DNA of 64,000 bases. It comes from Bradyrhizobium icense. GTDB lineage: Bacteria; Pseudomonadota; Alphaproteobacteria; Rhizobiales; Xanthobacteraceae. Both the position numbers and the translations under genes were made by a program. Positions 53,670 to 61,298 of this stretch are shown here, piece by piece (the first letter of the stretch is position 1; each line of letters begins with the position of its first letter). A model generated the notes under the pieces. It was not told the DNA's origin. It made no database searches and saw only the letters and a program-made list of their open reading frames with translations. The stretch covers positions 3,782,001-3,846,000 of the forward strand of contig NZ_CP016428.1 of the NCBI RefSeq assembly GCF_001693385.1, given 5' to 3'.

Positions 53670-53694
53670 GGCGAATAGGGAGTGGCGAATAGGG
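53670..53694. repeat. Short GGCGAATAGGG direct repeats
   Basis: GGCGAATAGGG occurs twice in succession (GGCGAATAGGGAGT then GGCGAATAGGG). The same motif occurs in both orientations at 58051-58123. It lies at the convergence of the porin and lytic transglycosylase genes. Confidence 0.6.
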
Positions 53695-53705
53695 TTCGAA
53701 GGCCG

Positions 53706-55967
53706 TTATTCGACGCTGGCGCCGCGATGCAGGTCGGCTTCAATTTGAAGCTTGGTCCCGCCGCCGAACCGCGCGCGATAGACCTGCATGTTCTCCATGA
53801 TCCGCTGCACGTAGTTCCGCGTCTCGGAGAAGGGGATCTGCTCGACCCAATCGACCGCGTCGACCTTGGGATCGCGGGGATCGCCGTAACGCGCGATCCA
53901 TTTCCTCACACTGCCACGACCGGCGTTGTAGCCGGCGAAGGTCAGAATGTAGGAGCCGCGGTAATCCTCGAGCAGCCCGCCGAGTTCGGCCGCGCCGAGC
54001 ATGGCGTTGTAGACGGAGTCTGTCTTCATCCGCTGAAGGTCGAAGCTGACGCCGGCCCGCTTGCAGACATAGCGACCGGCGTCCGGCGTCACCTGCATCA
54101 GCCCGTAGGCCTGGGCCGGTGAGACCACGGCCGGATTGAAGGCGCTTTCCTGCCGCGCGATCGAATAGATGACGCTGGGCTCGACCTCGGGTCCGATCTG
54201 CTTGAACGACGGGATGCCGGTGACGGGATAGGCGTAGACGTCGAACGGCAGGCCGCGATTGAGCGCGGCCTTGCCGAGCAGCAGCATGCCGCGGGCGTCG
54301 CGGTAGCGCGAGGTGAGCTCGCCGAGACCCACCAGGGCTTCGGGATCGCCGTTCTCGCCCATGTCGGCGAAAATCGGGATCGCGATTTCGCGCTCGTCGA
54401 GGTCATACAGCAACTGCACCGCGCGAACGATCTCGAATCGCTCGACCCCGCGGCCGCGGGCGCTCGGGACACCATTCAACTGAAGCTGCGGCAGGCCGAG
54501 TTTGGCGCGCGCGAGCTGACCATAATAGCTGGTCGATTGCTCCGCGGCGCGGCCGTAAGCCGCGCGGGCTTCCTGAGCGCGGCCGGCCGCTTCCGCCGCG
54601 CGGCCCTGCCAATAGCCGGCGCGCGCGAGCGCCGTCGGATTCACGCTGCCGACGCCGATGCGCGCGAAGTGCTGGGCTGCGACCGCAGGATCCTTCAGAA
54701 ACCGCAGCGCAATCCAGCCGGCGGTGAATTCCTGCTCGGTCTTGTAGATGTCACGCGTCGGCAGCGCCGCGTCCCGCGCGATGAGGTACGCGGTGCGATG
54801 TTCGCCGACATCGAGCATCTTGCGCGCCAAAAGGCGCCGCTCGATCCACCATTCGTTGAGATTGTGCAGGCGGTTCGGGTCCTTCGGCACGCTCAGCATG
54901 AGCTGCGCGGCCTCGTTGAATTTTTCTTCGCGGCGCAGGAGCTGGATTCTGGCGAAGAGGTAACCGGGATCGCCGTGCAATTCGCGGGGCACCGCATCCA
55001 AGAGCGCCCTGAGGTTGGAGGACTTCTTGTTGGCCGCGATGCGCGCTTTGGCCAAGGCGACGTGGCCCGAGCCCAGCCGCTTGGCTGCGCGCATGCCGCC
55101 GGTTTCCTGCTCGGTGCCGTAGAGCAGCGAATCCATCCGCGCCTTGTGGTCGCCCGCCGTCAGCAGCGCGCCGAACATGTCGAGCACATTGCCCTCGGTA
55201 TCTTCAGACATGCCATCGTGCCGCCAGGCCTCGCGCACCAGCCGCTCGGCATTGGTGCGATCGCCACGCGCGAGCATCGCCTTGGCCAGCGCGAACTTGC
55301 CCTTGGCCGAGATCGGCGATTCGTTTTCGAACCACGACCAGACGGTCGAATCGTCGCGGCGGTCGTCCCACAGCGCAGCCTCGATGCGCCGGCGCAGGAA
55401 AGTCTGCGACGGCCAACTCGGATTGGCCGATATAAACGCACGGTAGCGCTCGACCGAGGCGTTGTTGTTGTCGCTGCGCAGGATCAGCCATTCCGCGAGC
55501 TTGCGGGCGACCGGATCCGAGATCGCGGCTTGCACCTGGGTTGCGTCGCCAGGCTTGTGCTTGCGCACGAGCGCAATGACGTTTTCCAGCGCATCCTTGT
55601 CGGCCTGAGACGTCGAGGAGGTCGCGGCCATTGCGGCTGGGGCGTGTCTGCGCGAAGGCGGCGCGACAGCATGCTGGCGGGTCGCAGGCGCCAGAAGAGG
55701 CGGTGGCGGGGCCGGCGCCGCAGGGGCTTGGGCGGTCGGCGCCGCGGTGTGGGAGGCGGCAGGCGCGCTGGCCGTGGACTTGGGAACGACGTTGCGGGCA
55801 ATCGGTCGCGGCTTCGGCAGCGGAACTTTTGGCTTGGCCCAGGCTTCCAGAGGGAAGGCAGTCAACCCAACCGCCAATGCCAGGCTCGTGGCCAGTGCGG
55901 TCGATCGCAATGCGGCGGCGCGGGCGGAAGGGATCACGGCTTTCCTCTGCGGCGGCGAATCATTCAA
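53706..55967 (-). CDS. Soluble lytic murein transglycosylase (Slt family)
   Basis: The 753-residue exported protein starts with a signal peptide (about residues 1-44, ending EAWAK), a Pro/Ala-rich linker to about residue 130, then a long helical superhelix (TPR-like, as in Slt70) and a C-terminal SLT domain. The catalytic Glu is in SIARQESAFNPAVVSPAQAYGLMQVTPDAGRY. AGYNAGRGSVRKWIARYGDP and FSETRNYVQRIMENMQVYRARF complete the domain. It cleaves peptidoglycan to 1,6-anhydro-muropeptides in the periplasm. It is divergent from dapA, with 258 bases between. Confidence 0.95.
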   Translation of the reverse strand: MNDSPPQRKAVIPSARAAALRSTALATSLALAVGLTAFPLEAWAKPKVPLPKPRPIARNVVPKSTASAPAASHTAAPTAQAPAAPAPPPPLLAPATRQHAVAPPSRRHAPAAMAATSSTSQADKDALENVIALVRKHKPGDATQVQAAISDPVARKLAEWLILRSDNNNASVERYRAFISANPSWPSQTFLRRRIEAALWDDRRDDSTVWSWFENESPISAKGKFALAKAMLARGDRTNAERLVREAWRHDGMSEDTEGNVLDMFGALLTAGDHKARMDSLLYGTEQETGGMRAAKRLGSGHVALAKARIAANKKSSNLRALLDAVPRELHGDPGYLFARIQLLRREEKFNEAAQLMLSVPKDPNRLHNLNEWWIERRLLARKMLDVGEHRTAYLIARDAALPTRDIYKTEQEFTAGWIALRFLKDPAVAAQHFARIGVGSVNPTALARAGYWQGRAAEAAGRAQEARAAYGRAAEQSTSYYGQLARAKLGLPQLQLNGVPSARGRGVERFEIVRAVQLLYDLDEREIAIPIFADMGENGDPEALVGLGELTSRYRDARGMLLLGKAALNRGLPFDVYAYPVTGIPSFKQIGPEVEPSVIYSIARQESAFNPAVVSPAQAYGLMQVTPDAGRYVCKRAGVSFDLQRMKTDSVYNAMLGAAELGGLLEDYRGSYILTFAGYNAGRGSVRKWIARYGDPRDPKVDAVDWVEQIPFSETRNYVQRIMENMQVYRARFGGGTKLQIEADLHRGASVE

Positions 55968-56225
55968 TCGCTCCAGCCCTACGTCTATTTGATTGAATAT
56001 GTGGACAAAGTGCTAAAAACGTCGCGGCTGACCCGTTTACGCCATCACCGCGGCAAAATCGCGGCCATCGGCTTTCGAGGGAGGCAGATGCCGGCTGGGG
56101 CAGGAAAGAGCGTCAAAACAAAGCGCTAGCACCTTATGCACGGCCCTTTCGCCTGATCGCCAGACCCGATATGAATTGAAATCCAGTTCCGGTCGTGCCG
56201 TTTCTTAAGCGTTTGGAGGAAGTCC

Positions 56226-57116
56226 ATGGCAGCCAAGACAAGATTCCGGGGGTCGTTCACCGCCTTGGTCACGCCATTCAAGAACGGCTCGGTCGACGAG
56301 GCCGCCTTCCGCGGCCTGGTGAACTGGCAGATCGCCGAAGGCACCCACGGGCTGGTCCCGGTCGGCACGACCGGTGAAAGCCCGACGCTGAGCCACGATG
56401 AGCACAAGCGCGTGGTCGAATGGTGCATCGACGAGGCCAAGGGCAAGGTGCCGGTGATTGCCGGCGCGGGCTCCAACTCGACCAAGGAAGCGGTCGAGCT
56501 TGCCGAGCACGCCGAAAAGGCGGGAGCAGATGCGGTGCTGGTGGTGACGCCGTACTACAACAAGCCCACGCAGGAAGGCATGTACCAGCACTTCAAGGCG
56601 ATCAACGATGCCATCGGCATTCCGATCATCATCTACAACATTCCCGGCCGTTCTGTGATCGACATGTCGGTCGAGACCATGACGCGCCTGTTCGCGCTGA
56701 AGAACATCGCCGGCGTGAAGGATGCGACCGCCAGCATGGTGCGGGTATCGCAGCAGCGCGCGGCGATGGGCGAGGACTTCAACCAATTGTCGGGCGAGGA
56801 CGCCACCATCCTCGGCTACATGGCGCATGGCGGCCATGGCTGCATCTCGGTCACGTCAAACGTCGCGCCGCGGCTGTGCTCGGAATTCCACGCGGCATGG
56901 CAGAAGGGCGATCACGCCACCGCGCTCAAGCTGCACGACAAGCTGATGCCGCTGCACAACAACCTCTTCATCGAAAGCAATCCGGCGCCGGTGAAATACG
57001 CGCTCTCGCTGCTCGGCAAGATCGACGAGAAGCTGCGGCTGCCGATGGTGCCGGTGTCCGAGCCGACGCGCCTCGCCGTGCGCAGCGCCATGGTGCATGC
57101 CGGCCTGATCAATTAG
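56226..57116 (+). CDS. dapA: 4-hydroxy-tetrahydrodipicolinate synthase
   Basis: The 296-residue TIM-barrel enzyme condenses pyruvate with aspartate semialdehyde in lysine/diaminopimelate synthesis. The Schiff-base Lys165 is in GVKDATAS, Tyr137 in IIIYNIPGR, and the Thr pair in VGTTGES at 48-49; [11 protein letters not shown] is also present. GGAGGAAG is upstream of the ATG. It starts a rightward run dapA-mscL-smpB. The dapA-smpB neighbourhood is widely conserved in Alphaproteobacteria; mscL is inserted between them here. Confidence 0.97.
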   Translation: MAAKTRFRGSFTALVTPFKNGSVDEAAFRGLVNWQIAEGTHGLVPVGTTGESPTLSHDEHKRVVEWCIDEAKGKVPVIAGAGSNSTKEAVELAEHAEKAGADAVLVVTPYYNKPTQEGMYQHFKAINDAIGIPIIIYNIPGRSVIDMSVETMTRLFALKNIAGVKDATASMVRVSQQRAAMGEDFNQLSGEDATILGYMAHGGHGCISVTSNVAPRLCSEFHAAWQKGDHATALKLHDKLMPLHNNLFIESNPAPVKYALSLLGKIDEKLRLPMVPVSEPTRLAVRSAMVHAGLIN

Positions 57117-57158
57117 GTCGGTTCCGCTTCGCCTGGAGAACGAAGAGGGGAATCCAAC

Positions 57159-57572
57159 GTGCTGAAGGAATTCCGCGAATTCGCGATGAAGGGAAATGTC
57201 GTCGACCTCGCGGTCGGCGTCATCATCGGTGCGGCCTTCGGCGCCATCGTGAACTCGCTGGTCGGTGACGTGATCATGCCGGTCATCGGCGCGATTACCG
57301 GCGGTCTCGATTTCTCCAACTATTTCACGCCGCTGGCGAAGACGGTTACAGCCAACAATCTGGCGGACGCCAAAAAGCAAGGCGCGGTGCTGGCTTGGGG
57401 TAGTTTCCTCACGCTGACGCTGAATTTCCTCATCATCGCCTTCGTGCTGTTCATCGTCATTCGCGCCATGAACAAGCTGAAGCGCAGGGACGAAGCTGCG
57501 CCTGCGCCGCCGAAGCTGACCCGCCAGGAAGAACTGCTGATCGAGATCCGCGATCTCCTCAAGAAGGGTTAA
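57159..57572 (+). CDS. mscL: Large-conductance mechanosensitive channel
   Basis: The 137-residue protein begins [40 protein letters not shown], the pore helix TM1 with [17 protein letters not shown], and a second helix [21 protein letters not shown]. The C-terminal cytoplasmic helix ends in [13 protein letters not shown]. It is a pentameric osmotic safety valve. The start is a GTG at 57159 preceded by GAAGAGGGG. The stop is followed one base later by smpB. Confidence 0.97.
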   Translation: MLKEFREFAMKGNVVDLAVGVIIGAAFGAIVNSLVGDVIMPVIGAITGGLDFSNYFTPLAKTVTANNLADAKKQGAVLAWGSFLTLTLNFLIIAFVLFIVIRAMNKLKRRDEAAPAPPKLTRQEELLIEIRDLLKKG

Positions 57573-57573
57573 C

Positions 57574-58047
57574 GTGGCCGACAAGAACGAGCGCCCGATC
57601 AAGGTTGTCGCCGAAAACCGCAAGGCCCGGTTCAACTACGCGATCGAGGACACAATCGAGGCTGGTATCGCGCTGACCGGCACCGAAGTGAAGTCGATCC
57701 GCAACGGCAAGACGACCATTGCGGAATCCTACGCGGATTCCAAGAACGGCGAGATCTGGCTGATCAACGCCAATATTCCGGAATATCTGCAGGCCAACCG
57801 CTTCAACCACGAGCCGAAACGGCCCCGCAAGTTGCTGCTGCACCGAAAGCAGATCAACAGGCTGATGGGCGCGGTCGATCGCGAAGGGATGACGCTGATC
57901 CCGCTAAAGCTCTATTTCAACGAGCGCGGCCGCGCCAAGCTGTTGCTGGCGATTGCCAAGGGCAAGAAGCTGCACGACAAGCGCGAGAGCGAAAAGAAGC
58001 GCGACTGGGGCCGCGAAAAAGGCCGGCTGATGCGGGCGAGAGGGTAG
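57574..58047 (+). CDS. smpB: SsrA-binding protein
   Basis: The 157-residue protein reads [57 protein letters not shown] and a C-terminal basic helix [22 protein letters not shown]. SmpB binds tmRNA and delivers it to stalled ribosomes. The start is a GTG at 57574, one base after the mscL stop, so the two are coupled. A palindromic repeat follows. Confidence 0.97.
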   Translation: MADKNERPIKVVAENRKARFNYAIEDTIEAGIALTGTEVKSIRNGKTTIAESYADSKNGEIWLINANIPEYLQANRFNHEPKRPRKLLLHRKQINRLMGAVDREGMTLIPLKLYFNERGRAKLLLAIAKGKKLHDKRESEKKRDWGREKGRLMRARG

Positions 58048-58050
58048 CGG

Positions 58051-58123
58051 GCGAATGGCGAGTAGCGAATAGAGGAATGGAATTTACTATTCGCCACTCC
58101 CTATTCGCCATTCGCTATTTGCC
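58051..58123. repeat. Inverted repeat of GCGAATGGCGA/CTATTCGCC units
   Basis: GCGAATGGCGAGTAGCGAATAG is followed by CTATTCGCCACTCCCTATTC and GCCATTCGCTATTTGCC, so the copies pair into a long imperfect hairpin. Related to the direct repeats at 53670-53694. It fills the space between smpB and the peroxiredoxin gene. Confidence 0.7.
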
Positions 58124-58140
58124 ACCTGGGGTAAAACGAC

Positions 58141-58718
58141 ATGGCTCAATCCAACCTCCATGAAGTCGACTGGAGCAAGATCCCCCCGCCGGTCGACGAC
58201 GGCGCGGCGGCGCATCTCGTCGGCATGACGATCCCGCCGGTCACGCTGCAGGCCACCGACGATAGTTCGGTGACGCTCTCGGTGCTTGCTGGCCGTACCG
58301 CGGTGTTCGCCTATCCCCGCACCGGGGAGCCGGGCAAGATCAGCTTGGTCGACGACTGGGAGACATGATTCCCGGCGCGCGGGGCTGCACGCCACAAACC
58401 TGCTCGTTCCGCGATTTGTTTGCGGAGTTGAAAGCGGCCGGCGCGCGGCAGGTGTTCGGCCTTTCGACGCAGGATAACGTTTATCAGACCGAGATGGCGT
58501 CACGCCTGCATTTGCCGTTTCCGGTTCTGTCGGATGAAAAGCTCGAGCTCACCCGCGCGCTGAACTTGCCGACCATGGAAGTGGCGGGGCTGACGTTGAT
58601 CAAGCGGCTGGCGCTGATCATCGATGACGGGCGCATAGCCCATGTGTTCTATCCGGTTTTCCCGCCCGATCGGAACGCCGCCGACGTATTGGCATGGCTG
58701 AGGGAAAATCCGCGGTAG
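58141..58718 (+). pseudogene. Peroxiredoxin (AhpC/Bcp type) gene split by a frameshift
   Basis: A first frame (58141-58368) encodes a 75-residue N-terminus ending VFAYPRTGEPGKISLVDDWET. A second (58365-58718) encodes MIPGARGCTPQTCSFRDLFAELK through LIIDDGRIAHVFYPVFPPDRNA, including the peroxidatic Cys in the C-T-P-Q-T-C motif. The two would join as one 190-residue Prx if GA were removed from GAGACATGATT at about 58360-58366. The second frame begins ATG overlapping the first stop (ATGA), so it could still be translated separately. A sequencing error, a true pseudogene, or a functional split are all possible. Confidence 0.75.
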
Positions 58719-58720
58719 GC

Positions 58721-58819
58721 ATTTTGTAGGATGGGCAAAGCGAAGCGTGCCCACCATCGTTAGCGGAATGCCCGGGTGGTGGGCACGGCGCAAGAGCGCC
58801 TTTGCCCACCCTACAAAAT
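58721..58819. repeat. Palindromic repeat with ATTTTGTAGGATGGGCAAAG arms
   Basis: The arm at 58721-58740 and the arm CTTTGCCCACCCTACAAAAT at 58800-58819 pair at 19 of 20 positions. Inner GTGCCCACC and GGTGGGCAC pairs extend the hairpin. It abuts both the peroxiredoxin stop and the uracil-DNA glycosylase stop, so it may act as a bidirectional terminator. Confidence 0.85.
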
Positions 58820-59473
58820 CTACGACCCCAAATCCTTCCGCACTTTCGCAAACACCTCGCGAAACATCTCCGGTGTCAGCACCCGTGTGTTCGTGTTGTA
58901 GCGCGAGCAGTGATAGCTGTCGTAGAGCCTGATAGCGCCGGCTTTGTGCACGGCGCCGTGCGCAAAGGGGGCGGCGCCATTGCGCAGGCCGAGGGCCTTC
59001 AGGGTCGAGTCATGTGCGATGCGGCCGAGCAGCACGATAGCGCGCAGCTTGGGCATGGTCGCAATTGTCGTTGCCAGAAATTGCCGGCAGGTGCTGATCT
59101 CGACCGGCAGCGGCTTGTTCTGCGGCGGCACGCAGCGCACCGCATTGCTGATCCGGCAGTCGACGAGCTTCAGCCCGTCGTCCGGCCGCGCCTGATAGAC
59201 GCCCTTGGCAAAGCCGTATTCGAGCAGGGTCGCATACAGGAGATCGCCGGCGTAGTCTCCGGTGAACGGCCGTCCGGTCCGGTTGGCGCCCTGCAGGCCC
59301 GGCGCCAGCCCGACAATCAACAGTTGCGCCGCGGCACTGCCGAACGAAGCGACCGGCGAGTTGTGCCAACTGGGCTCGCGGGCACGTGCCTGCGCGCGAA
59401 ATTCGGCGAGCCTCGGGCAGAGCGGGCAGTTGCGGTCGGGTTCGGCAGCCGCAGGGGCGGGGAGATTAGCCAT
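58820..59473 (-). CDS. Uracil-DNA glycosylase, family 4/5 (UdgB-like)
   Basis: The 217-residue protein has an N-terminal Cys cluster NCPLCPRL, the UDG motif A region LLIVGLAPGLQGANRTGRPFTGDYAGDLL and Cys residues later (VRCVPPQ, TCRQFL) that with the first pair would bind an iron-sulfur cluster. A C-terminal motif YHCSRYNTNTRVLTPEMF fits the H-P-S-type region of family 5 (UdgB). It removes uracil and possibly other damaged bases from DNA. I favour family 5 from the VGLAPG motif without the catalytic Asp/Glu of family 4. It faces the split peroxiredoxin gene. Confidence 0.88.
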   Translation of the reverse strand: MANLPAPAAAEPDRNCPLCPRLAEFRAQARAREPSWHNSPVASFGSAAAQLLIVGLAPGLQGANRTGRPFTGDYAGDLLYATLLEYGFAKGVYQARPDDGLKLVDCRISNAVRCVPPQNKPLPVEISTCRQFLATTIATMPKLRAIVLLGRIAHDSTLKALGLRNGAAPFAHGAVHKAGAIRLYDSYHCSRYNTNTRVLTPEMFREVFAKVRKDLGS

Positions 59474-59554
59474 CTATCCAAAGCATTTTCGAGCGAAATT
59501 CAGTCACGGACCTGACCCGGGATCGATACCGGCTGGCATCAGATGCGCGCGCAA

Positions 59555-59596
59555 AAACAAAAAGCCCCGGTTCTGTTTTCAATCAGAACCGAGGCT
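59555..59596 (-). terminator. Terminator of the NYN-domain gene
   Basis: Read on the minus strand, AGCCTCGGTTCTG pairs with CAGAACCGGGGCT (12 of 13) around an 8-base loop, followed by TTTTTGTTTTTG. It lies 23 bases beyond the gene stop. Confidence 0.85.
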
Positions 59597-59618
59597 CTAG
59601 CAGTGTACTGGCTCATTC

Positions 59619-60251
59619 TCAATCGTCGAAATCGTCGTCAGCACCCCGCGGCGCCACGGTGGTGGCGCGCTGCAGGAATTGCGGGGAGTGATGACGCGGC
59701 TCGCGCGGGGCAGGGCGCTCGGAGGGATCGCGGCCCAGTTTTGATTGCAGCTCGACAAGGTCGGTGAAGACGTCGGCCTGGCGGCGCAGTTCGTCGGCGA
59801 TCATCGGCGGCTGGCTCGAAATGGTCGACACGACCGTAACGCGAACGCCGCGGCGCTGCACCGCTTCAACCAGCGAGCGGAAATCGCCGTCACCCGAGAA
59901 CAGCACGATCTGATCGACATGCTCGGCGAGTTCCATGGCATCGACGGCGAGCTCGATATCCATGTTGCCTTTCACCTTGCGGCGGCCGGATGCGTCGATG
60001 AATTCCTTCGTTGCTTTGGTGACGACCGTGTAGCCGTTGTAGTCGAGCCAGTCGATTAGGGGACGGATCGACGAGTATTCCTGATCCTCAATAATCGCCG
60101 TGTAGTAGAACGCACGCAACAGCGTCCCTCGGCTCTGAAATTCCTTGAGAAGGCGCTTGTAATCGATGTCGAAGCCGAGCGTCTTGGCCGTTGCGTAGAG
60201 GTTGGCGCCATCGATGAAGAGCGCAATCTTGTTGGAAGCTGGTGACATCAA
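59619..60251 (-). CDS. NYN domain (PIN-like) protein, LabA/DUF88 family
   Basis: The 210-residue protein has the NYN nuclease core with acidic residues in LFIDGANLYATAKTLG, GNMDIELAVDAMELA and VLFSGDGDFRSLVEAVQRRG. A C-terminal disordered stretch (ERPAPREPRHH and GADDDFDD) follows. NYN proteins are predicted metal-dependent RNases; LabA in cyanobacteria affects circadian output. The target is unknown. It is divergent from the rpoZ region and ends at a strong terminator. Confidence 0.9.
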   Translation of the reverse strand: MMSPASNKIALFIDGANLYATAKTLGFDIDYKRLLKEFQSRGTLLRAFYYTAIIEDQEYSSIRPLIDWLDYNGYTVVTKATKEFIDASGRRKVKGNMDIELAVDAMELAEHVDQIVLFSGDGDFRSLVEAVQRRGVRVTVVSTISSQPPMIADELRRQADVFTDLVELQSKLGRDPSERPAPREPRHHSPQFLQRATTVAPRGADDDFDD

Positions 60252-60613
60252 ATGGTTCTCACGTTGTTGTTAGCTTTTCTAGCGCAGCGGCTAACGACCG
60301 CGCGCACTTTCCGGTTCTGTTGCCTAAAGTTCGGTGAATCGTGCCCCACCACAGTCACCACTGCAATTATGGTGAGGCGAGGGCGAAAAACCTATACTTT
60401 GGACAGTGCAATGAAGAGATTTACTTATCCTGTACGGCAACCCTGCCGCGTCTGGACGCTCCGGCCGTTCCTGTCCCCGTTCCGGCCCCAGGGTTGGCGT
60501 ACCAGAGCCCATTGGGAAGGCAAATCACAATTTAGTCTTGCGCAACAGCCTCAGCCGCTATAACTAGCCTCCATAACCGACATATTTGGCCCCATTTAAC
60601 GGAGCGACAGTCT
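60252..60613 (+). promoter_or_regulatory. 362-base intergenic region with candidate rpoZ promoter
   Basis: Between the divergent NYN and rpoZ genes, CTTGCG (60537-60542) and TATAAC (60559-60564) are spaced 16 bases and lie 50 bases before the rpoZ ATG. An open frame (60252-60563) and a shorter one (60341-60535) cross the region but look non-coding. Nothing else is seen. Confidence 0.4.
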
Positions 60614-61006
60614 ATGGCGCGCGTCACCGTGGAAGATTGCATTGACAAGGTCGACAACCGGTTCGACCTGGTGCTGCTGGCGGCACATCGCGCCCGTATG
60701 ATTTCGTCCGGTTCACAACTGACGGTTGATCGCGACAACGACAAGAACCCGGTCGTTTCGCTGCGGGAAATCGCCGATTCCACTATTTCCCCGGAAGACC
60801 TCCGCGAGGAACTTGTCCATTCCCTGCAGAAATTCGTCGAGGTCGACGAGCCTGAGCCCGATACCGTGCCTTTGATCGGTTCGGCCGGCGCCAGCGTCGA
60901 TGCCGACGACACCGAAGTCGCGGTCGAGCGCATGACCGAGGAAGAGCTCCTCAAGGGGCTGGAAGGCCTAGCGCCGCCGGAAGAGCAGCCCGAAGAGGAC
61001 GAGTAA
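60614..61006 (+). CDS. rpoZ: RNA polymerase omega subunit
   Basis: The 130-residue protein starts [30 protein letters not shown] and continues [35 protein letters not shown], the conserved omega core. The C-terminal half is an acidic extension, common in Alphaproteobacteria. Omega helps assemble RNA polymerase and binds (p)ppGpp in some species, so its place next to rsh is meaningful. A strong terminator follows, so rsh has its own promoter. Confidence 0.97.
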   Translation: MARVTVEDCIDKVDNRFDLVLLAAHRARMISSGSQLTVDRDNDKNPVVSLREIADSTISPEDLREELVHSLQKFVEVDEPEPDTVPLIGSAGASVDADDTEVAVERMTEEELLKGLEGLAPPEEQPEEDE

Positions 61007-61045
61007 TCCGGAACCTTCCGGGCCGTCCCGAACTCCCGATCTGCC

Positions 61046-61083
61046 AAAGGCCCGGACACCAGTCCGGGCCTTTGCTTTTATTG
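61046..61083 (+). terminator. Rho-independent terminator of rpoZ
   Basis: AAAGGCCCGGAC-ACCA-GTCCGGGCCTTT is a perfect 12-base-pair stem followed by GCTTTTATT. It lies 40 bases after the rpoZ stop. Confidence 0.93.
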
Positions 61084-61298
61084 ACATTTTTGCGGTTACA
61101 ATGCGTCCTTGGCCGGCGCGGCCGAAAACGGCTGACTCGTCGGGCCGACAGGTCATCGGGTTGGGCGTTGGATGGCCGCAGGCCCAAGCGAAATTGAACC
61201 GTTTCGCGGCCCGCGCGGCGTGCAACGCCGTTCGAAAACACATTAGATACGCATAGGGCGGGACCCGTCCGGGTCTGGTGGAAGAAGGCAGTGACGTG

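Noticed and set aside
54537..56129. 530-codon plus-strand open frame opposite the lytic transglycosylase gene
   Set aside because: It is the complement of the transglycosylase coding sequence, with biased composition and no motif.
60252..60563. 104-residue plus-strand frame upstream of rpoZ
   Set aside because: It overlaps the likely rpoZ promoter, lacks a good ribosome site and looks like random coding in a divergent spacer.
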